The notes under the pieces are model-generated. The model searched no databases. It was not told the origin of the DNA and saw nothing but the letters and a program-made list of their open reading frames with translations. This document shows positions 9,143 through 17,892 of a stretch of DNA of 64,000 nucleotides, piece by piece. Origin of the DNA: an uncultured beta proteobacterium (GTDB lineage: Bacteria > Pseudomonadota > Gammaproteobacteria > Burkholderiales > Burkholderiaceae_C); the NCBI GenBank assembly GCA_903822205.1, contig CAIJOK010000094.1:1-64000 (forward strand). The letters run 5' to 3'. The position numbers were made by a program, and so were the translations under genes. Each line of letters begins with the position of its first letter. Positions within the stretch are counted from its first letter, which is position 1.

Positions 9143-10504
9143 ATGATCAACACGTTTAAGAAATTTGCGGCCTATGCCCTCTTGACGGGCATGACAGGCT
9201 TGATGACCCCTCAGCCGGCATGGGCTGCTGTGGCCATTGAGCACTGGACCTTGGCCAGTGGTGCTGAGGTTTTTTTGGCACAAAGCCCTTCTATCCCCAT
9301 GGTGGATGTGCAGATGGACTTTGATGCCGGTAGCCGTCGTGACCCCGCTCAGCAGGCGGGTCTGGCCAGTGTGACCGCCAGTCTGAGTGGCATGGGCCTG
9401 TTGGCCGACCCCACGCATGGGGACGCTGAGATGGACGAAAACGCTTTGGGCGAGGCTTGGGCAGACCTGGGTGCAAGCCTGAGTGCCCACGCCAGCCATG
9501 ACCGAATGAGCTTTGAGCTGCGGTCGCTCACCTATCCTGATTTGTTGGCACGGGCCGTGCAGTTGGCTTCACGACAACTGGCCCTGCCGGCTTTTGCGCC
9601 CGATGTTTGGCAGCGAGAGCGCGCCACGCTGAGTGCCGCCATCAAAGAGGCCAACACCCGCCCAGCAACACTGGCTGCTCGGGCTTTTAATCAGGCAGTC
9701 TTTGGCGATCATCCGTACGGGTACGAGATGACCGAGGCCAGCCTGGAACGCATCGAGGTCTCGCACATGGCCGGTGTGTATCGACGGCTTATCTTGCCGT
9801 GCCGCGCACGTGTGTCGGTGGTGGGGGCATTGACCCGCCCTCAAGCCGATGCCCTGGTGACGCAACTGTTATCACGCTTGCCGGCGACAGACGCGTGTCC
9901 AGCTTTGCCGCCGGTGACTGAGGTTTCTGCCCTCACACAGGCCTATGAGGTGGCCATCGCGTTTGACTCTGCGCAGGCGCAGGTGCTGATCGGGCAGCCG
10001 GGCTACAAACGCGATGACCCTGATTTTTTTGCCTTGCTGGTGGGCAACCACATCCTGGGCAGTGGCGGTTTTGTGTCGCGACTGACCACCGAAGTGCGTG
10101 AAAAACGGGGCTTAAGCTACAGTGCCTACAGCAGTTTTGAGCCAGGCTTGCACGCAGGGGCGTTTTCCATCAGCCTGCAAACCCGTCCGGATCAAGCCAC
10201 GCAGGCGGTGCAGGTGGCCCGGTCCGTGCTGAGCGGCTTTGTGGCCGATGGCCCTACTCAGGCTGAATTGACTGCTGCCAAAGACCATCTGATCGGAGGA
10301 TTTGCCCTGCGACTGGACAGCAACCATAAGCTATTGGAAAACCTCGTCAATATAGCTTGGAACCATCTGCCTCTCAACTATCTGGACACCTGGACGCAGC
10401 AGATTGCGCGGGTCACGGTCCATGACATCAGGGCGGCTTTTGGCCGCAAGCTGCGCCCCGACAAAATGGTGACGGTGGTTTTGGGTGCCAAGGACAAAAA
10501 ATAA
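9143..10504 (+). CDS. M16 family peptidase-like protein, non-catalytic partner
   Basis: This 453-residue protein has a signal peptide (MINTFKKF...PAWA) and the M16 fold, but where the family has HXXEH it shows AGLASVTASLSGMG, so zinc and catalytic residues are missing. An EKRGLSYSAYSSF segment in the second half matches the substrate-clamping region of M16B non-catalytic subunits. It starts 19 bases after the catalytic gene ends, so the two are probably co-transcribed and form a heteromer in the periplasm. I chose the ATG at 9143, which starts the signal peptide; an earlier in-frame start at 9101 would overlap the upstream gene. Confidence 0.9.
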   Translation: MINTFKKFAAYALLTGMTGLMTPQPAWAAVAIEHWTLASGAEVFLAQSPSIPMVDVQMDFDAGSRRDPAQQAGLASVTASLSGMGLLADPTHGDAEMDENALGEAWADLGASLSAHASHDRMSFELRSLTYPDLLARAVQLASRQLALPAFAPDVWQRERATLSAAIKEANTRPATLAARAFNQAVFGDHPYGYEMTEASLERIEVSHMAGVYRRLILPCRARVSVVGALTRPQADALVTQLLSRLPATDACPALPPVTEVSALTQAYEVAIAFDSAQAQVLIGQPGYKRDDPDFFALLVGNHILGSGGFVSRLTTEVREKRGLSYSAYSSFEPGLHAGAFSISLQTRPDQATQAVQVARSVLSGFVADGPTQAELTAAKDHLIGGFALRLDSNHKLLENLVNIAWNHLPLNYLDTWTQQIARVTVHDIRAAFGRKLRPDKMVTVVLGAKDKK

Positions 10505-10547
10505 GCAGGGATGACGCAAAACCGCCGTACTCACCGCCTTGGGCCAC

Positions 10548-11111
10548 TCACCGTGGAAAACTTGTTGGACGACAAATAAACTTCCAGTCGGTGTAACGGT
10601 AGGTGTTCGCAGCGGAGGATGCCGCAACGGGCGCACTGGCCGCGGCTGCAATGTCTGCATCGACGGGGTCAAAGCCGGCCCGCTTTTTTGGCTCACGCTC
10701 AGACAGGCTATAGACCCCCATGATGCCGCCCTCAGGCGCACTGACCAGTCCCCAGGTGGCCTGGCCCGTGACGGGGTCTGTCCATAATTTACGCAGGTGT
10801 CGGCGCGGCGTGGGGTATCTGGGGTCTTGCAGCAGATCATCCAATGTGGCTGGATACTTGCCGGCCGCCGGGCCAGTCCGCAGATAGCTGCATATCGCCT
10901 GACGAAACTGATGCCCGACAAACAACAGATCGGACTCTTGTTCGGCCCTTTCAACAGCGGCCAGCAGTCGCGCCACGCCCACTGCGCCCAGTCCCACAAA
11001 CACCACGGCCATCAGCATACCGATGTAGGTAAAGCCAGCCACGCCAGCGATGCCGGCTGGGGCATGTGCTGCACTGTGTGGCAGGCCCATCGCGTCCGTT
11101 ATTTCCGTCAT
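10548..11111 (-). CDS. Type II secretion-like pseudopilin (second of a pair)
   Basis: The 187-residue product has a prepilin-type N-terminus after a long leader: a glycine followed by FTYIGMLMAVVFVGLGAVG, a hydrophobic helix suited to PilD cleavage and methylation. The fifth mature residue is Gly rather than the usual Glu (FTYIG against FTLIE), as in minor pseudopilins. The rest is a soluble domain with YPATLDDLLQDPRYP and WGLV segments like GspG-type pseudopilins. It starts 11 bases after the stop of the pseudopilin gene upstream on the same strand. No secretin, ATPase or other type II secretion genes are present in the window. Confidence 0.75.
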   Translation of the reverse strand: MTEITDAMGLPHSAAHAPAGIAGVAGFTYIGMLMAVVFVGLGAVGVARLLAAVERAEQESDLLFVGHQFRQAICSYLRTGPAAGKYPATLDDLLQDPRYPTPRRHLRKLWTDPVTGQATWGLVSAPEGGIMGVYSLSEREPKKRAGFDPVDADIAAAASAPVAASSAANTYRYTDWKFICRPTSFPR

Positions 11112-11122
11112 AAGCGTTCGTG

Positions 11123-11530
11123 CTACCAGTTGGCATACAAATCGCCCAGACGGGAAGTGCCCGGTGCACCGCTGCGAACGTCATAGACAGCATCAGCGGT
11201 GTCAGCGTCTGGCAAGGGCAATGGCTGCCAGGTTTGCGTGCTGTCGGTGATGGGGTCTGCCGGAATGGCACGCAGATAGTGCTTATCGACAAGGTCCGAC
11301 AAAGTGGGCGGATACACCCCACGGTCAGCGTGAAACAAGTCGATGGCCTGCCGCAGTTGCGCCAAGTTGGCCCTGAGAGCGGCCTCGCGGGCATCATCGA
11401 CACTGCGCAGATAGCGCGGCGTGGCGATGGACAAAAGCGTGGCGATGATCGCCATCACCACCAGCAGCTCGATCAGGGTAAAGCCCCGACTACAAGCCCT
11501 TAGCCGTCGCCAATAAATTAAATACATCAC
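11123..11530 (-). CDS. GspG-like type II secretion pseudopilin (first of a pair)
   Basis: The 135-residue product has a standard prepilin signal, RG|FTLIELLVVMAIIATLLSI, with Glu5, followed by PRYLRSVDDAREAALRANLAQLRQAIDLF and YPPTLSDLV, typical of major pseudopilin GspG. The start may be GTG 11530 or the next codon, ATG 11527. The seven leader codons before the signal lie inside a dispersed palindromic repeat (11512-11610), so the insertion may have supplied the present start. The gene is probably in an operon with the pseudopilin that follows. A role in a pseudopilus is inferred from the fold only, since no partner genes are visible. Confidence 0.8.
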   Translation of the reverse strand: MMYLIYWRRLRACSRGFTLIELLVVMAIIATLLSIATPRYLRSVDDAREAALRANLAQLRQAIDLFHADRGVYPPTLSDLVDKHYLRAIPADPITDSTQTWQPLPLPDADTADAVYDVRSGAPGTSRLGDLYANW

Positions 11531-11610
11531 TTTGTTTAGAAATCATCACCAACGACCGTCCATATTGCCTTGTTTGCTATCTTTTTGTAAGTTTTAACGT
11601 ATTTTAACTA
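11512..11610 (+). repeat. Dispersed ~100-base palindromic repeat, copy 1
   Basis: It begins AATAAATTAAATACATCA, and the shared core (here degraded to CCGTCCATATTGC) lies 44 bases on. The far end, AACGTATTTTAAC, is a weak inverted match to the beginning. It overlaps the start of the pseudopilin gene. Of the seven copies this is one of the most degraded. Confidence 0.7.
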
Positions 11611-12011
11611 CCCAGGTCCCAATGCGTTTGTTGCAAACGCTGCAAGCCAGTCAGCACGCATGCACTTTGGTGTCAAGCCACTTTGTGTCGGGTGGCACAA
11701 TAGGGTGCGACTCAACAGGGAAACAGGGAAACATGGAAACTTACGTGTGATTGCTGAACGCAAAATATTAATGGCCCAATCATGACGCATCTACCAGATA
11801 CTGTAAAACTCATCGATGTATTCATCGCGCATTGGCTGTACTGAAACCTGCACGAGAGATGGCATGTCTTTTAAAACTTGCGCCGAGCTTGGTGGCGGAT
11901 CTTCCCACAGGCCATACTCTGGAACGAGAAACGCTTGCAAAGCTGTTTCAAATCTTGAGACAAGACAAATGGCAGAATATTCCGGTACGCACGTCATGAC
12001 GATCGGTTGAT
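11611..12011. other. Mostly non-coding stretch with an 8-base tandem repeat
   Basis: Between the pseudopilin promoter side and the exonuclease gene there is no clear gene apart from a doubtful 68-codon frame. Bases 11714-11738 contain three units of an AACAGGGA-like 8-base tandem repeat. I see no terminator or recognisable operator. Confidence 0.6.
11791..11997 (-). CDS. Small hypothetical protein
   Basis: A 68-codon frame is divergent from the exonuclease gene, 14 bases away. The peptide has a plausible soluble composition, with ETALQAFLVPEYGLWEDPP and DEYIDEFYSIW segments, and resembles the C-terminal part of an ordinary protein more than chance translation. No ribosome site is evident and I recognise no family. 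It may be a gene remnant. Confidence 0.3.
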   Translation of the reverse strand: MTCVPEYSAICLVSRFETALQAFLVPEYGLWEDPPPSSAQVLKDMPSLVQVSVQPMRDEYIDEFYSIW

Positions 12012-12824
12012 ATGCAAGTCGCCACCTGGAACGTCAATTCGCTGACCGTGCGGCTGCCGCAGGTGCTGGCTTGGTTACAGGACAACCCCGTCGATGTGCT
12101 GGCACTGCAAGAAACCAAGCTGCCTGATGAGCGCTTTCCATTCGACGCTTTGGCACAGGCCGGCTATCAGGCGCAGTGTTTTGGCCAAAAGGCCTACAAC
12201 GGCGTGGCGCTGCTCACCCGAACAGGGGTGACCGAGGGGACAGATGTGACCGGTGTCACCCACAACATCCCGGGTTTTGTGGACCCCTCGGCCCGCGTCA
12301 TCAGTGCCCATGTAATGGGGGTTCGTGTTGTCTGTGTTTATGTCCCCAACGGCCAGGCTCCGGATACCGACAAGTTTGATTACAAAATGGCGTGGCTTGC
12401 AGCGCTGCATGACTGGATAGCGTCCGAACTGGCCGCCCACCCCCGTTTGGTGCTGCTGGGGGATTTCAATATCACCTTTGACGATGCCGATGTGTGGGAT
12501 CCCATCGCCATGCAGGGGCAGATTTGCTGCACGGACTCTGAACGCCGCCGTTTTCGCAACTTGCTGGCGTTGGGGCTGACGGATGCTTTTCGCTTATTTG
12601 CACAGCCCCCGTACAGCTATTCGTGGTGGGATTACCGAAGTTTTCGGGGGTATCGGGGTTATCGGGGTCATGGTTTGGCCCACCAGCCCGGCATGAGGAT
12701 CGATCACATTTTGCTCAGTCAGTCGCTCAAACCCCACGTGACCCGCTGCTGGATAGACAAAAGACCACGTCATAATGAACGCCCCAGCGACCACGCCCCC
12801 GTTGCAGCAGAGATAGGCTTGTGA
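12012..12824 (+). CDS. xthA: Exodeoxyribonuclease III (AP endonuclease)
   Basis: The 270-residue product belongs to the ExoIII/APE family, which incises at abasic sites and removes blocked 3' ends in base excision repair. Motifs in order are MQVATWNVNSL, LALQETKLPDERFP with the metal-binding Glu, GYQAQCFGQKAYNGVALL, LLGDFNITFDDADVW, SYSWWDYR and the C-terminal RIDHILLSQ...SDHAPV with the catalytic Asp-His. Between WWDYR and RIDHIL, where relatives usually have a short loop, there is an expanded RGYRGYRGHG segment encoded by 9-base tandem units at 12,644-12,670. No clear Shine-Dalgarno precedes the ATG. Confidence 0.93.
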   Translation: MQVATWNVNSLTVRLPQVLAWLQDNPVDVLALQETKLPDERFPFDALAQAGYQAQCFGQKAYNGVALLTRTGVTEGTDVTGVTHNIPGFVDPSARVISAHVMGVRVVCVYVPNGQAPDTDKFDYKMAWLAALHDWIASELAAHPRLVLLGDFNITFDDADVWDPIAMQGQICCTDSERRRFRNLLALGLTDAFRLFAQPPYSYSWWDYRSFRGYRGYRGHGLAHQPGMRIDHILLSQSLKPHVTRCWIDKRPRHNERPSDHAPVAAEIGL

Positions 12825-12954
12825 TCGCCACCTGTGCCTGACAGATGTCGTCGTACCGGCCCCATGCGCCACCCTTCGCTTTTGTGCATGTCCGTGTTGT
12901 GCTTGTCCATTCCCACATCCGCATAATTAGCTATTATTTCAGGAGTTTTTATTT

Positions 12955-14064
12955 ATGAGCAGCAGTATCAAACGCATTGCCGTCAATACCGGAGGGGGCG
13001 ACGCGCCCGGGCTGAATGCCGTGATCCAATCGGTGGTGATAGCCGCCGCCAACCGCGACTGGGACTGCTTTGGTATTCGTGACGGGTTTAACGGCATCTT
13101 GTTTCCGGAGCGCTACGCCAGCGGCGGGGTCATGCGTTTGACTCGGGACAAAGTGCGCGGCATCAGCCATCTTGGCGGTACCATTTTGGGCACCACCAAC
13201 AAGGGCAACCCCCTGCACTTTCCGATCACCCTGCCTGACGGCAGCATCCGCGAGGTGGACCGGTCTGATGAGATATTGACCTACTTTGCCACCCACGAGA
13301 TCGACGCTCTGGTGGCCATCGGCGGCGACGGATCGCTGACCATCGCCCATGCTTTGCACAAAAAAGGTCTGCGCGTGGTGGGTGTGCCCAAAACCATCGA
13401 CAACGATCTGGACAAGACCTTTACCACCTTTGGGTTTGACACGGCGGTGGGTTTTGCCACGGAGTGCCTGGACCGGCTGCACAGCACCGCTGAAAGTCAC
13501 CAGCGCGTGATGGTGGTTGAGGTTATGGGCCGCTACGCCGGCTGGATAGCGCTGCACACGGGCATTGCTGGCAACGCCCACGCCATTTTGATCCCCGAGA
13601 TTCGCTTTGACCTGGCCCGCGTTGAGGCCAAAATTCGCCAGCGTGAAGCCGATGGCCGTCAATACTCCATCGTGCTGGTCGCAGAAGGCGCGCAGCCCAC
13701 CGATGGTCACCGCGAGCTTTTGGCTCCGGCTGAAGTGGGGCATTCCGAGCGCCTGGGCGGTATCGGCGAGCGCATCGCCCATGATTTGGCCCTGAGCACC
13801 GGCAAAGAGACCCGCGTCGTCGTGTTGGGCCATCTGCTGCGTGGCGGCAGTCCCACCGCCTTTGACCGCCTGTCGGCCCTGCGCTTTGGGGCGGCCGCCG
13901 TTCGCGCACTGGACGAGGGCCAAAGCGGTGTCATGGTGTCGCTGGGGCTAAACGGCGTGGATCACGTCGCTCTTGAAGAGGTGGCCGGCCACATGAAGGC
14001 CGTTCCGCTGGGTTGCGACACCTTGCAAACCGGACGTGACCTTGGCATTTGCTTTGGGGACTGA
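12955..14064 (+). CDS. pfp: 6-phosphofructokinase, group III (PPi-PFK-like)
   Basis: The 369-residue enzyme phosphorylates fructose 6-phosphate in glycolysis. It has GGGDAPGLNAV at the N-terminus, GGDGS at residues 123-127, PKTIDNDL at 145-152, and MGRYAGWIA and LGHLLRGGSPTAFD further on. In this family an Asp in the first loop with a Lys in the second goes with pyrophosphate use, while Gly goes with ATP use. Here the pair is Gly and Lys (K146), the mixed type also reported for ATP-using actinobacterial enzymes. The symbol follows common annotation, and the phosphate donor is uncertain. An AGGAG site precedes the ATG by about 10 bases. The MscS gene follows after 14 bases. Confidence 0.9.
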   Translation: MSSSIKRIAVNTGGGDAPGLNAVIQSVVIAAANRDWDCFGIRDGFNGILFPERYASGGVMRLTRDKVRGISHLGGTILGTTNKGNPLHFPITLPDGSIREVDRSDEILTYFATHEIDALVAIGGDGSLTIAHALHKKGLRVVGVPKTIDNDLDKTFTTFGFDTAVGFATECLDRLHSTAESHQRVMVVEVMGRYAGWIALHTGIAGNAHAILIPEIRFDLARVEAKIRQREADGRQYSIVLVAEGAQPTDGHRELLAPAEVGHSERLGGIGERIAHDLALSTGKETRVVVLGHLLRGGSPTAFDRLSALRFGAAAVRALDEGQSGVMVSLGLNGVDHVALEEVAGHMKAVPLGCDTLQTGRDLGICFGD

Positions 14065-14078
14065 CGGGGTACTGACCC

Positions 14079-15362
14079 ATGTCTGACCCCCGCCTGACCG
14101 ACCTGGATGCGTGGGTTGCCCAACTGATGCACACGTCAGTGCTGCTGGAGCTTGCCGCCTTGTCGGTGTGCGCTGCCCTGGCTTGGGCGCTGGTTTGGCT
14201 GCTGGCTCGCAGCATTGGCCAGCGTGAGATCAACGCCACCTTGTTCGGTCGCAACCGCATGGACGGTGTGCTGTTTCCGATGCTGTGGGTCGTACTGGCC
14301 TACGCTGCCCGCCCCCTGCTGCTGCACTGGATGCCCTTGGCCGTTTTCAAGATCGCACTGCCTGTTTTGCTGGCGTTGCTGGCGATTCGTCTGAGCGTCA
14401 AAGTCTTGCAGGTGGCATTTCATGACACCCCCTGGATCCACCTGTTGGAACGCTCCATCTCATGGCTGGTTTGGCTCGGCATGGTGCTGTGGGTCAGTGG
14501 CCTTTTGCCTGTGGTGCTTGAGGAGCTGGATCAAATCACCTTGCCCATAGGCGGCGGCAGGCTGTCGGTGCGCACCCTGATAGAAGGTGCGCTGACGGCA
14601 GGGGTTGTTTTGATCGTGACGCTCTGGATTTCAGCCTTGATAGAGTCCAGACTGCTGCGCCAGGCCACAGGTTCAGAGCTGTCGCTGCGCAAGGCCGCCA
14701 GCAACGCCACACGGGTGACGTTGATGACCGTGGGGCTGCTGGTTGCCTTGTCCAGCGTGGGGGTGGACCTGACCACCCTGTCGGTGCTGGGCGGTGCCAT
14801 TGGGGTGGGGGTGGGTTTTGGACTGCAAAAATTGGCCGCCAATTACGTCAGTGGCTTTGTGATTTTGGCCGAACGCAGCATGCGCATTGGCGACAGTGTG
14901 CGGGTGGACGGCTTTGCGGGGTGCATCACCGAAATCAACGCCCGTTATACCGTCATACGCGCTTTGAACGGCACCGAATCGATTGTCCCCAACGAACTGC
15001 TGCTGACTTGCCGGGTTGAGAACTTGTCTTTGAGCAACTCGCTGAACTGGCAGTCCACGACCGTGTCGGTGGCCTATGACAGCGATGTGGGGGTGGTGAT
15101 GGAACTGCTGAAACAGGCGGCCTTGAACCACGCCCGCGTACTGCAAGACCCCGCCCCGTCGGTCACTCTGACGGCTTTTGGGGCAGATGGTCTTGAATTT
15201 AAGCTAGGCTACTGGGTGAATGACCCCGAAAACGGCAGCGACAATCTGAAATCCCTGATCAATCTGGATATTCTCAGCTTATTGCGGTCACGGCACATCA
15301 CCATTCCGTACCCGCAGCGGGTGGTGCAGTTGCATCTCAGCCAAACCGGTGCGGGCACCTAG
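14079..15362 (+). CDS. MscS-family mechanosensitive ion channel
   Basis: The 427-residue membrane protein has about five or six hydrophobic segments before the MscS core. The pore-lining helix and beta domain are clear: GVDLTTLSVLGGAIGVGVGFGLQKLAANYVSGFVIL, then ERSMRIGDSVRVDGFAGCITEINARYTVIRALNGTESIVPNELL, and a C-terminal alpha/beta cytoplasmic cage. Such channels open under membrane tension to release solutes after hypo-osmotic shock. It starts 14 bases after the phosphofructokinase gene and may be co-transcribed with it. It is larger than classical MscS (about 286 residues) because of the extra N-terminal membrane helices. Confidence 0.9.
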   Translation: MSDPRLTDLDAWVAQLMHTSVLLELAALSVCAALAWALVWLLARSIGQREINATLFGRNRMDGVLFPMLWVVLAYAARPLLLHWMPLAVFKIALPVLLALLAIRLSVKVLQVAFHDTPWIHLLERSISWLVWLGMVLWVSGLLPVVLEELDQITLPIGGGRLSVRTLIEGALTAGVVLIVTLWISALIESRLLRQATGSELSLRKAASNATRVTLMTVGLLVALSSVGVDLTTLSVLGGAIGVGVGFGLQKLAANYVSGFVILAERSMRIGDSVRVDGFAGCITEINARYTVIRALNGTESIVPNELLLTCRVENLSLSNSLNWQSTTVSVAYDSDVGVVMELLKQAALNHARVLQDPAPSVTLTAFGADGLEFKLGYWVNDPENGSDNLKSLINLDILSLLRSRHITIPYPQRVVQLHLSQTGAGT

Positions 15363-15392
15363 CCTGACCCATTATGCCAATCTTCAAATTTC

Positions 15393-15493
15393 AATAAATT
15401 AAATACGTCATTTTTTGCCTATAATCAGCGCTAACGCCCGTCTCTATTGCATGGTACGCTATTATTTTGTGATTTATTGTGCATTTAATTTAT
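15393..15493 (+). repeat. Dispersed ~100-base palindromic repeat, copy 2
   Basis: It begins AATAAATTAAATACGTCA and ends GCATTTAATTTAT, its inverted match. The core GCCCGTCTCTATTGCAT lies 43-44 bases from the beginning. It sits between the MscS gene and typA. With its clear terminal inverted repeat this is a good reference copy. Confidence 0.85.
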
Positions 15494-15573
15494 GATTAAC
15501 ATACGTCTCAACAGCAAATTATGACGATTGTGGCCTGCAAGCGAATAACGAATGAAGCACAAAATTAATTTTT

Positions 15574-15612
15574 ACATAACCCATAAACATAACCCATAAA
15601 CATAACCCATGA
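15574..15612. repeat. 13-base tandem repeat overlapping the typA start
   Basis: Three units of ACATAACCCATAA follow one another at 15574, 15587 and 15600. In the third unit the ATA has become ATG, and that ATG is the typA start codon. No Shine-Dalgarno sequence is present, so the repeat itself forms the leader. Confidence 0.9.
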
Positions 15613-17441
15613 ATCAAAAACAAATACGCAATATTGCCATCATCGCCCACGTTGATCACGGCAAAACCACCCTGGTCGATAACCTGCTGCGCCAGAGCGG
15701 CACCTTCAGGGCCAATGAAAAAGTGGCCGAACGGGTGATGGACAACAACGACCTAGAAAAAGAACGTGGCATCACGATACTGGCCAAAAACTGCGCCGTG
15801 GACTGGAAGGACACCCACATCAACATCGTCGATACCCCCGGCCACGCCGACTTTGGCGGCGAGGTTGAACGCGCTTTGTCTATGGTCGATGGCGTGATGT
15901 TGCTGATCGATGCCGTGGAGGGTCCCATGCCCCAGACGCGTTTTGTGACCAAAAAAGCCCTGGCGCTGGGCCTGAAACCCATCGTGGTGGTCAATAAAGT
16001 GGACCGCCCAGGCGCACGCCCTGACTATGTGATCAACGCTGCGTTTGATTTGTTTGACAAACTGGGAGCCTCCGAGGAACAGCTTGACTTTCCGGTGGTG
16101 TACGCCTCAGGGCTGAATGGCTGGGCCGCCATGGACGAGGGCGCGCCTGGCGAGCAGTGGGGTCAAGACCTGGCCCCCTTGTTTGACACCGTGCTGGCGC
16201 ATGTGCCTGCCAATTTGGGCGACCCAGCAGCACCGCTGCAATTGCAGATCAGCTCACTGGACTATTCCACTTATGTTGGCAGGATCGGCGTGGGGCGGAT
16301 CACCCAGGGCAGCCTGAAGGTCAATCAAGAGGTTTTGGTGTGCGATGGTCAGGACGGCAAAGCCAGCAAGGCACGGGTGCAGCAAATTCTTAAATTTGAG
16401 GGCCTGGAGCGCCTGCCTGCTGACACTGCCCGCCCAGGCGACATCGTGCTCATCAGCGGTATTGAACAGGTCAATATTGGCGTGACGCTGACCGATGTGC
16501 TCAACCCCACACCGCTGCCCATGCTCAAGATCGACGAGCCAACACTGACCATGAACTTTTGCGTCAATACCTCACCCCTGGCCGGGCGCGAGGGCAAGTT
16601 TGTGACCAGCCGCCAATTGCGCGACCGTCTGACCCGCGAGCTTCAGGCCAACGTGGCGCTGAGGGTGATCGACACCGATGAAGACGGCATTTTTGAGGTG
16701 AGCGGCAGGGGTGAATTGCACCTGACCATTTTGCTGGAGAACATGCGGCGCGAGGGCTATGAGCTGGCTGTCAGCAAGCCCCGCGTGGTTTACAAAATAG
16801 TGAACGGTGACAAACACGAGCCTATCGAGCTGCTGACCGTCGATGTGGAGGATGCGCACCAAGGCGGCGTGATGCAGGCGCTGGGTCTGCGTCGTGGCGA
16901 GCTGGTTCACATGGAGGCCGACAGCAGGGGCCGTACCCGTCTTGAATACCGCATTCCGGCGCGCGGACTGATCGGGTTTCAGAACGAATTTTTGAACCTG
17001 ACGCGGGGCACGGGTCTGGCCAGCAATATTTTTGACAGCTATGAGGCCTACAAAGGCGAGATCGAATCGCGCAAAAACGGCGTGCTGATCAGCATGGACG
17101 ACGGCGAGATCGTGACCTATGCCCTGGGCAAACTGGACGACCGAGGTCGCATGTTTGTGCGGGCCGGCGACCCCGTCTATGAAGGCATGATCGTGGGCGT
17201 TCATAACCGCGACAACGACCTGGTGGTCAATGCGGTCAGGATGAAGCAACTCACCAACTTTAGGGTGTCCGGCAAGGAAGATGCCATCAAAATCACACCG
17301 CCCATCCAACTGACACTGGAATATGCCGTTGAATTTATTGAGGAAGATGAGCTGGTCGAGATCACGCCTAAGTCGATCCGCCTGCGCAAACGCTACCTCA
17401 AAGAGCACGAACGCAAAAAAGCCAGCCGAGAGGGCCTGTGA
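15609..17441 (+). CDS. typA: Ribosome-associated GTPase TypA/BipA
   Basis: The 610-residue translational GTPase has G1 [11 protein letters not shown]2 in KERGITI, G3 [16 protein letters not shown] and G4 [13 protein letters not shown], then domain II, the EF-G-like domains III and V, and the TypA-specific C-terminal domain ([24 protein letters not shown]). TypA associates with ribosomes and affects 50S assembly and stress growth. The start lies inside a 13-base tandem repeat and has no Shine-Dalgarno. The gene marks the left border of the AT-rich island. Confidence 0.96.
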   Translation: MNQKQIRNIAIIAHVDHGKTTLVDNLLRQSGTFRANEKVAERVMDNNDLEKERGITILAKNCAVDWKDTHINIVDTPGHADFGGEVERALSMVDGVMLLIDAVEGPMPQTRFVTKKALALGLKPIVVVNKVDRPGARPDYVINAAFDLFDKLGASEEQLDFPVVYASGLNGWAAMDEGAPGEQWGQDLAPLFDTVLAHVPANLGDPAAPLQLQISSLDYSTYVGRIGVGRITQGSLKVNQEVLVCDGQDGKASKARVQQILKFEGLERLPADTARPGDIVLISGIEQVNIGVTLTDVLNPTPLPMLKIDEPTLTMNFCVNTSPLAGREGKFVTSRQLRDRLTRELQANVALRVIDTDEDGIFEVSGRGELHLTILLENMRREGYELAVSKPRVVYKIVNGDKHEPIELLTVDVEDAHQGGVMQALGLRRGELVHMEADSRGRTRLEYRIPARGLIGFQNEFLNLTRGTGLASNIFDSYEAYKGEIESRKNGVLISMDDGEIVTYALGKLDDRGRMFVRAGDPVYEGMIVGVHNRDNDLVVNAVRMKQLTNFRVSGKEDAIKITPPIQLTLEYAVEFIEEDELVEITPKSIRLRKRYLKEHERKKASREGL

Positions 17442-17452
17442 TCGATCTCAAA

Positions 17453-17551
17453 AAAGTTATGTACGTCATCGTGTATCCAAATAATGTCAGTGTGCAATAA
17501 GGACGGGCATTGTTGATGTTTGATACAAAATTATTGTGTATGTAACTTATT
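17453..17551 (-). repeat. Dispersed ~100-base palindromic repeat, copy 5 (left flank of island)
   Basis: Read on the reverse strand it begins AATAAGTTACATAC and, 43 bases on, has GCCCGTCCTTATTGCAC. The other end, AAAGTTATGTACG, is a partial inverted match. It is most like copy 6 at 25,557, and the similarity continues about 35 bases beyond it, into GTTCTGGTYTKTYGTAYGAG. Copies 5 and 6 thus bracket the island. Confidence 0.8.
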
Positions 17552-17618
17552 GATAATAGATTGACAACGTTCTGGTTTGTCGTACGAGTCGTAACTGTCA
17601 TGCCATGCATCAGTTCAC

Positions 17619-17693
17619 ATAGGATGTGCCGACGAAGGAGGCGCATCCATCGAGTCACGCGAACGATGCGCTTCGTTTCTCTGCGCATCCTAT
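17619..17693. repeat. Second-family palindromic repeat (full copy)
   Basis: The sequence runs from ATAGGATGTGC to GCGCATCCTAT and is an imperfect inverted repeat over 75 bases, with further pairing of CGAAGGAGGCGCATC and GATGCGCTTCG. Bases 17651-17711 match 38707-38768 on the opposite strand with only a few differences. Confidence 0.75.
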
Positions 17694-17872
17694 CGTGTAT
17701 GTCTTATGGCCTTGGCAGCAATGGAGCGCTGCGAAATTGCCGTCCGAGAGTAGCGACTTGTTAAGCAATATCAGTCGCTGATCTGCCATAAAACTTGAAT
17801 GGCACTGGCCGGAAGTCTTGTAGTTGCCACAAGTGCCATTCCTGATTCCCATAATTCTGCTTTTTGACGGGT

Positions 17873-17892
17873 GCGTATCAGGAAGTCTGAAT
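17873..17892. repeat. 20-base direct repeat, left copy
   Basis: GCGTATCAGGAAGTCTGAAT here matches 24176-24195 with two differences. Both copies sit exactly at the 3' end of a reverse-strand gene (acyltransferase here, DUF2442 gene there), and both are preceded by a GAATGGCAC element. Confidence 0.6.

Larger units (their letters stand above)
17552..17892. other. Gene-free stretch with two repeat relics
   Basis: About 340 bases hold a palindromic repeat of a second family at 17619-17693, a hairpin GAATGGCACT/AGTGCCATTC at 17797-17841, and the direct repeat at 17873-17892 ending at the acyltransferase stop codon. The hairpin could end transcription of the reverse-strand cluster, but it has no T-tract. 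I see no gene. Confidence 0.6.

Noticed and set aside
17561..17764. Small Arg-rich proteins in the left island edge
   Set aside because: They are translations of the palindromic repeat, which also makes a false frame extension at 38716.
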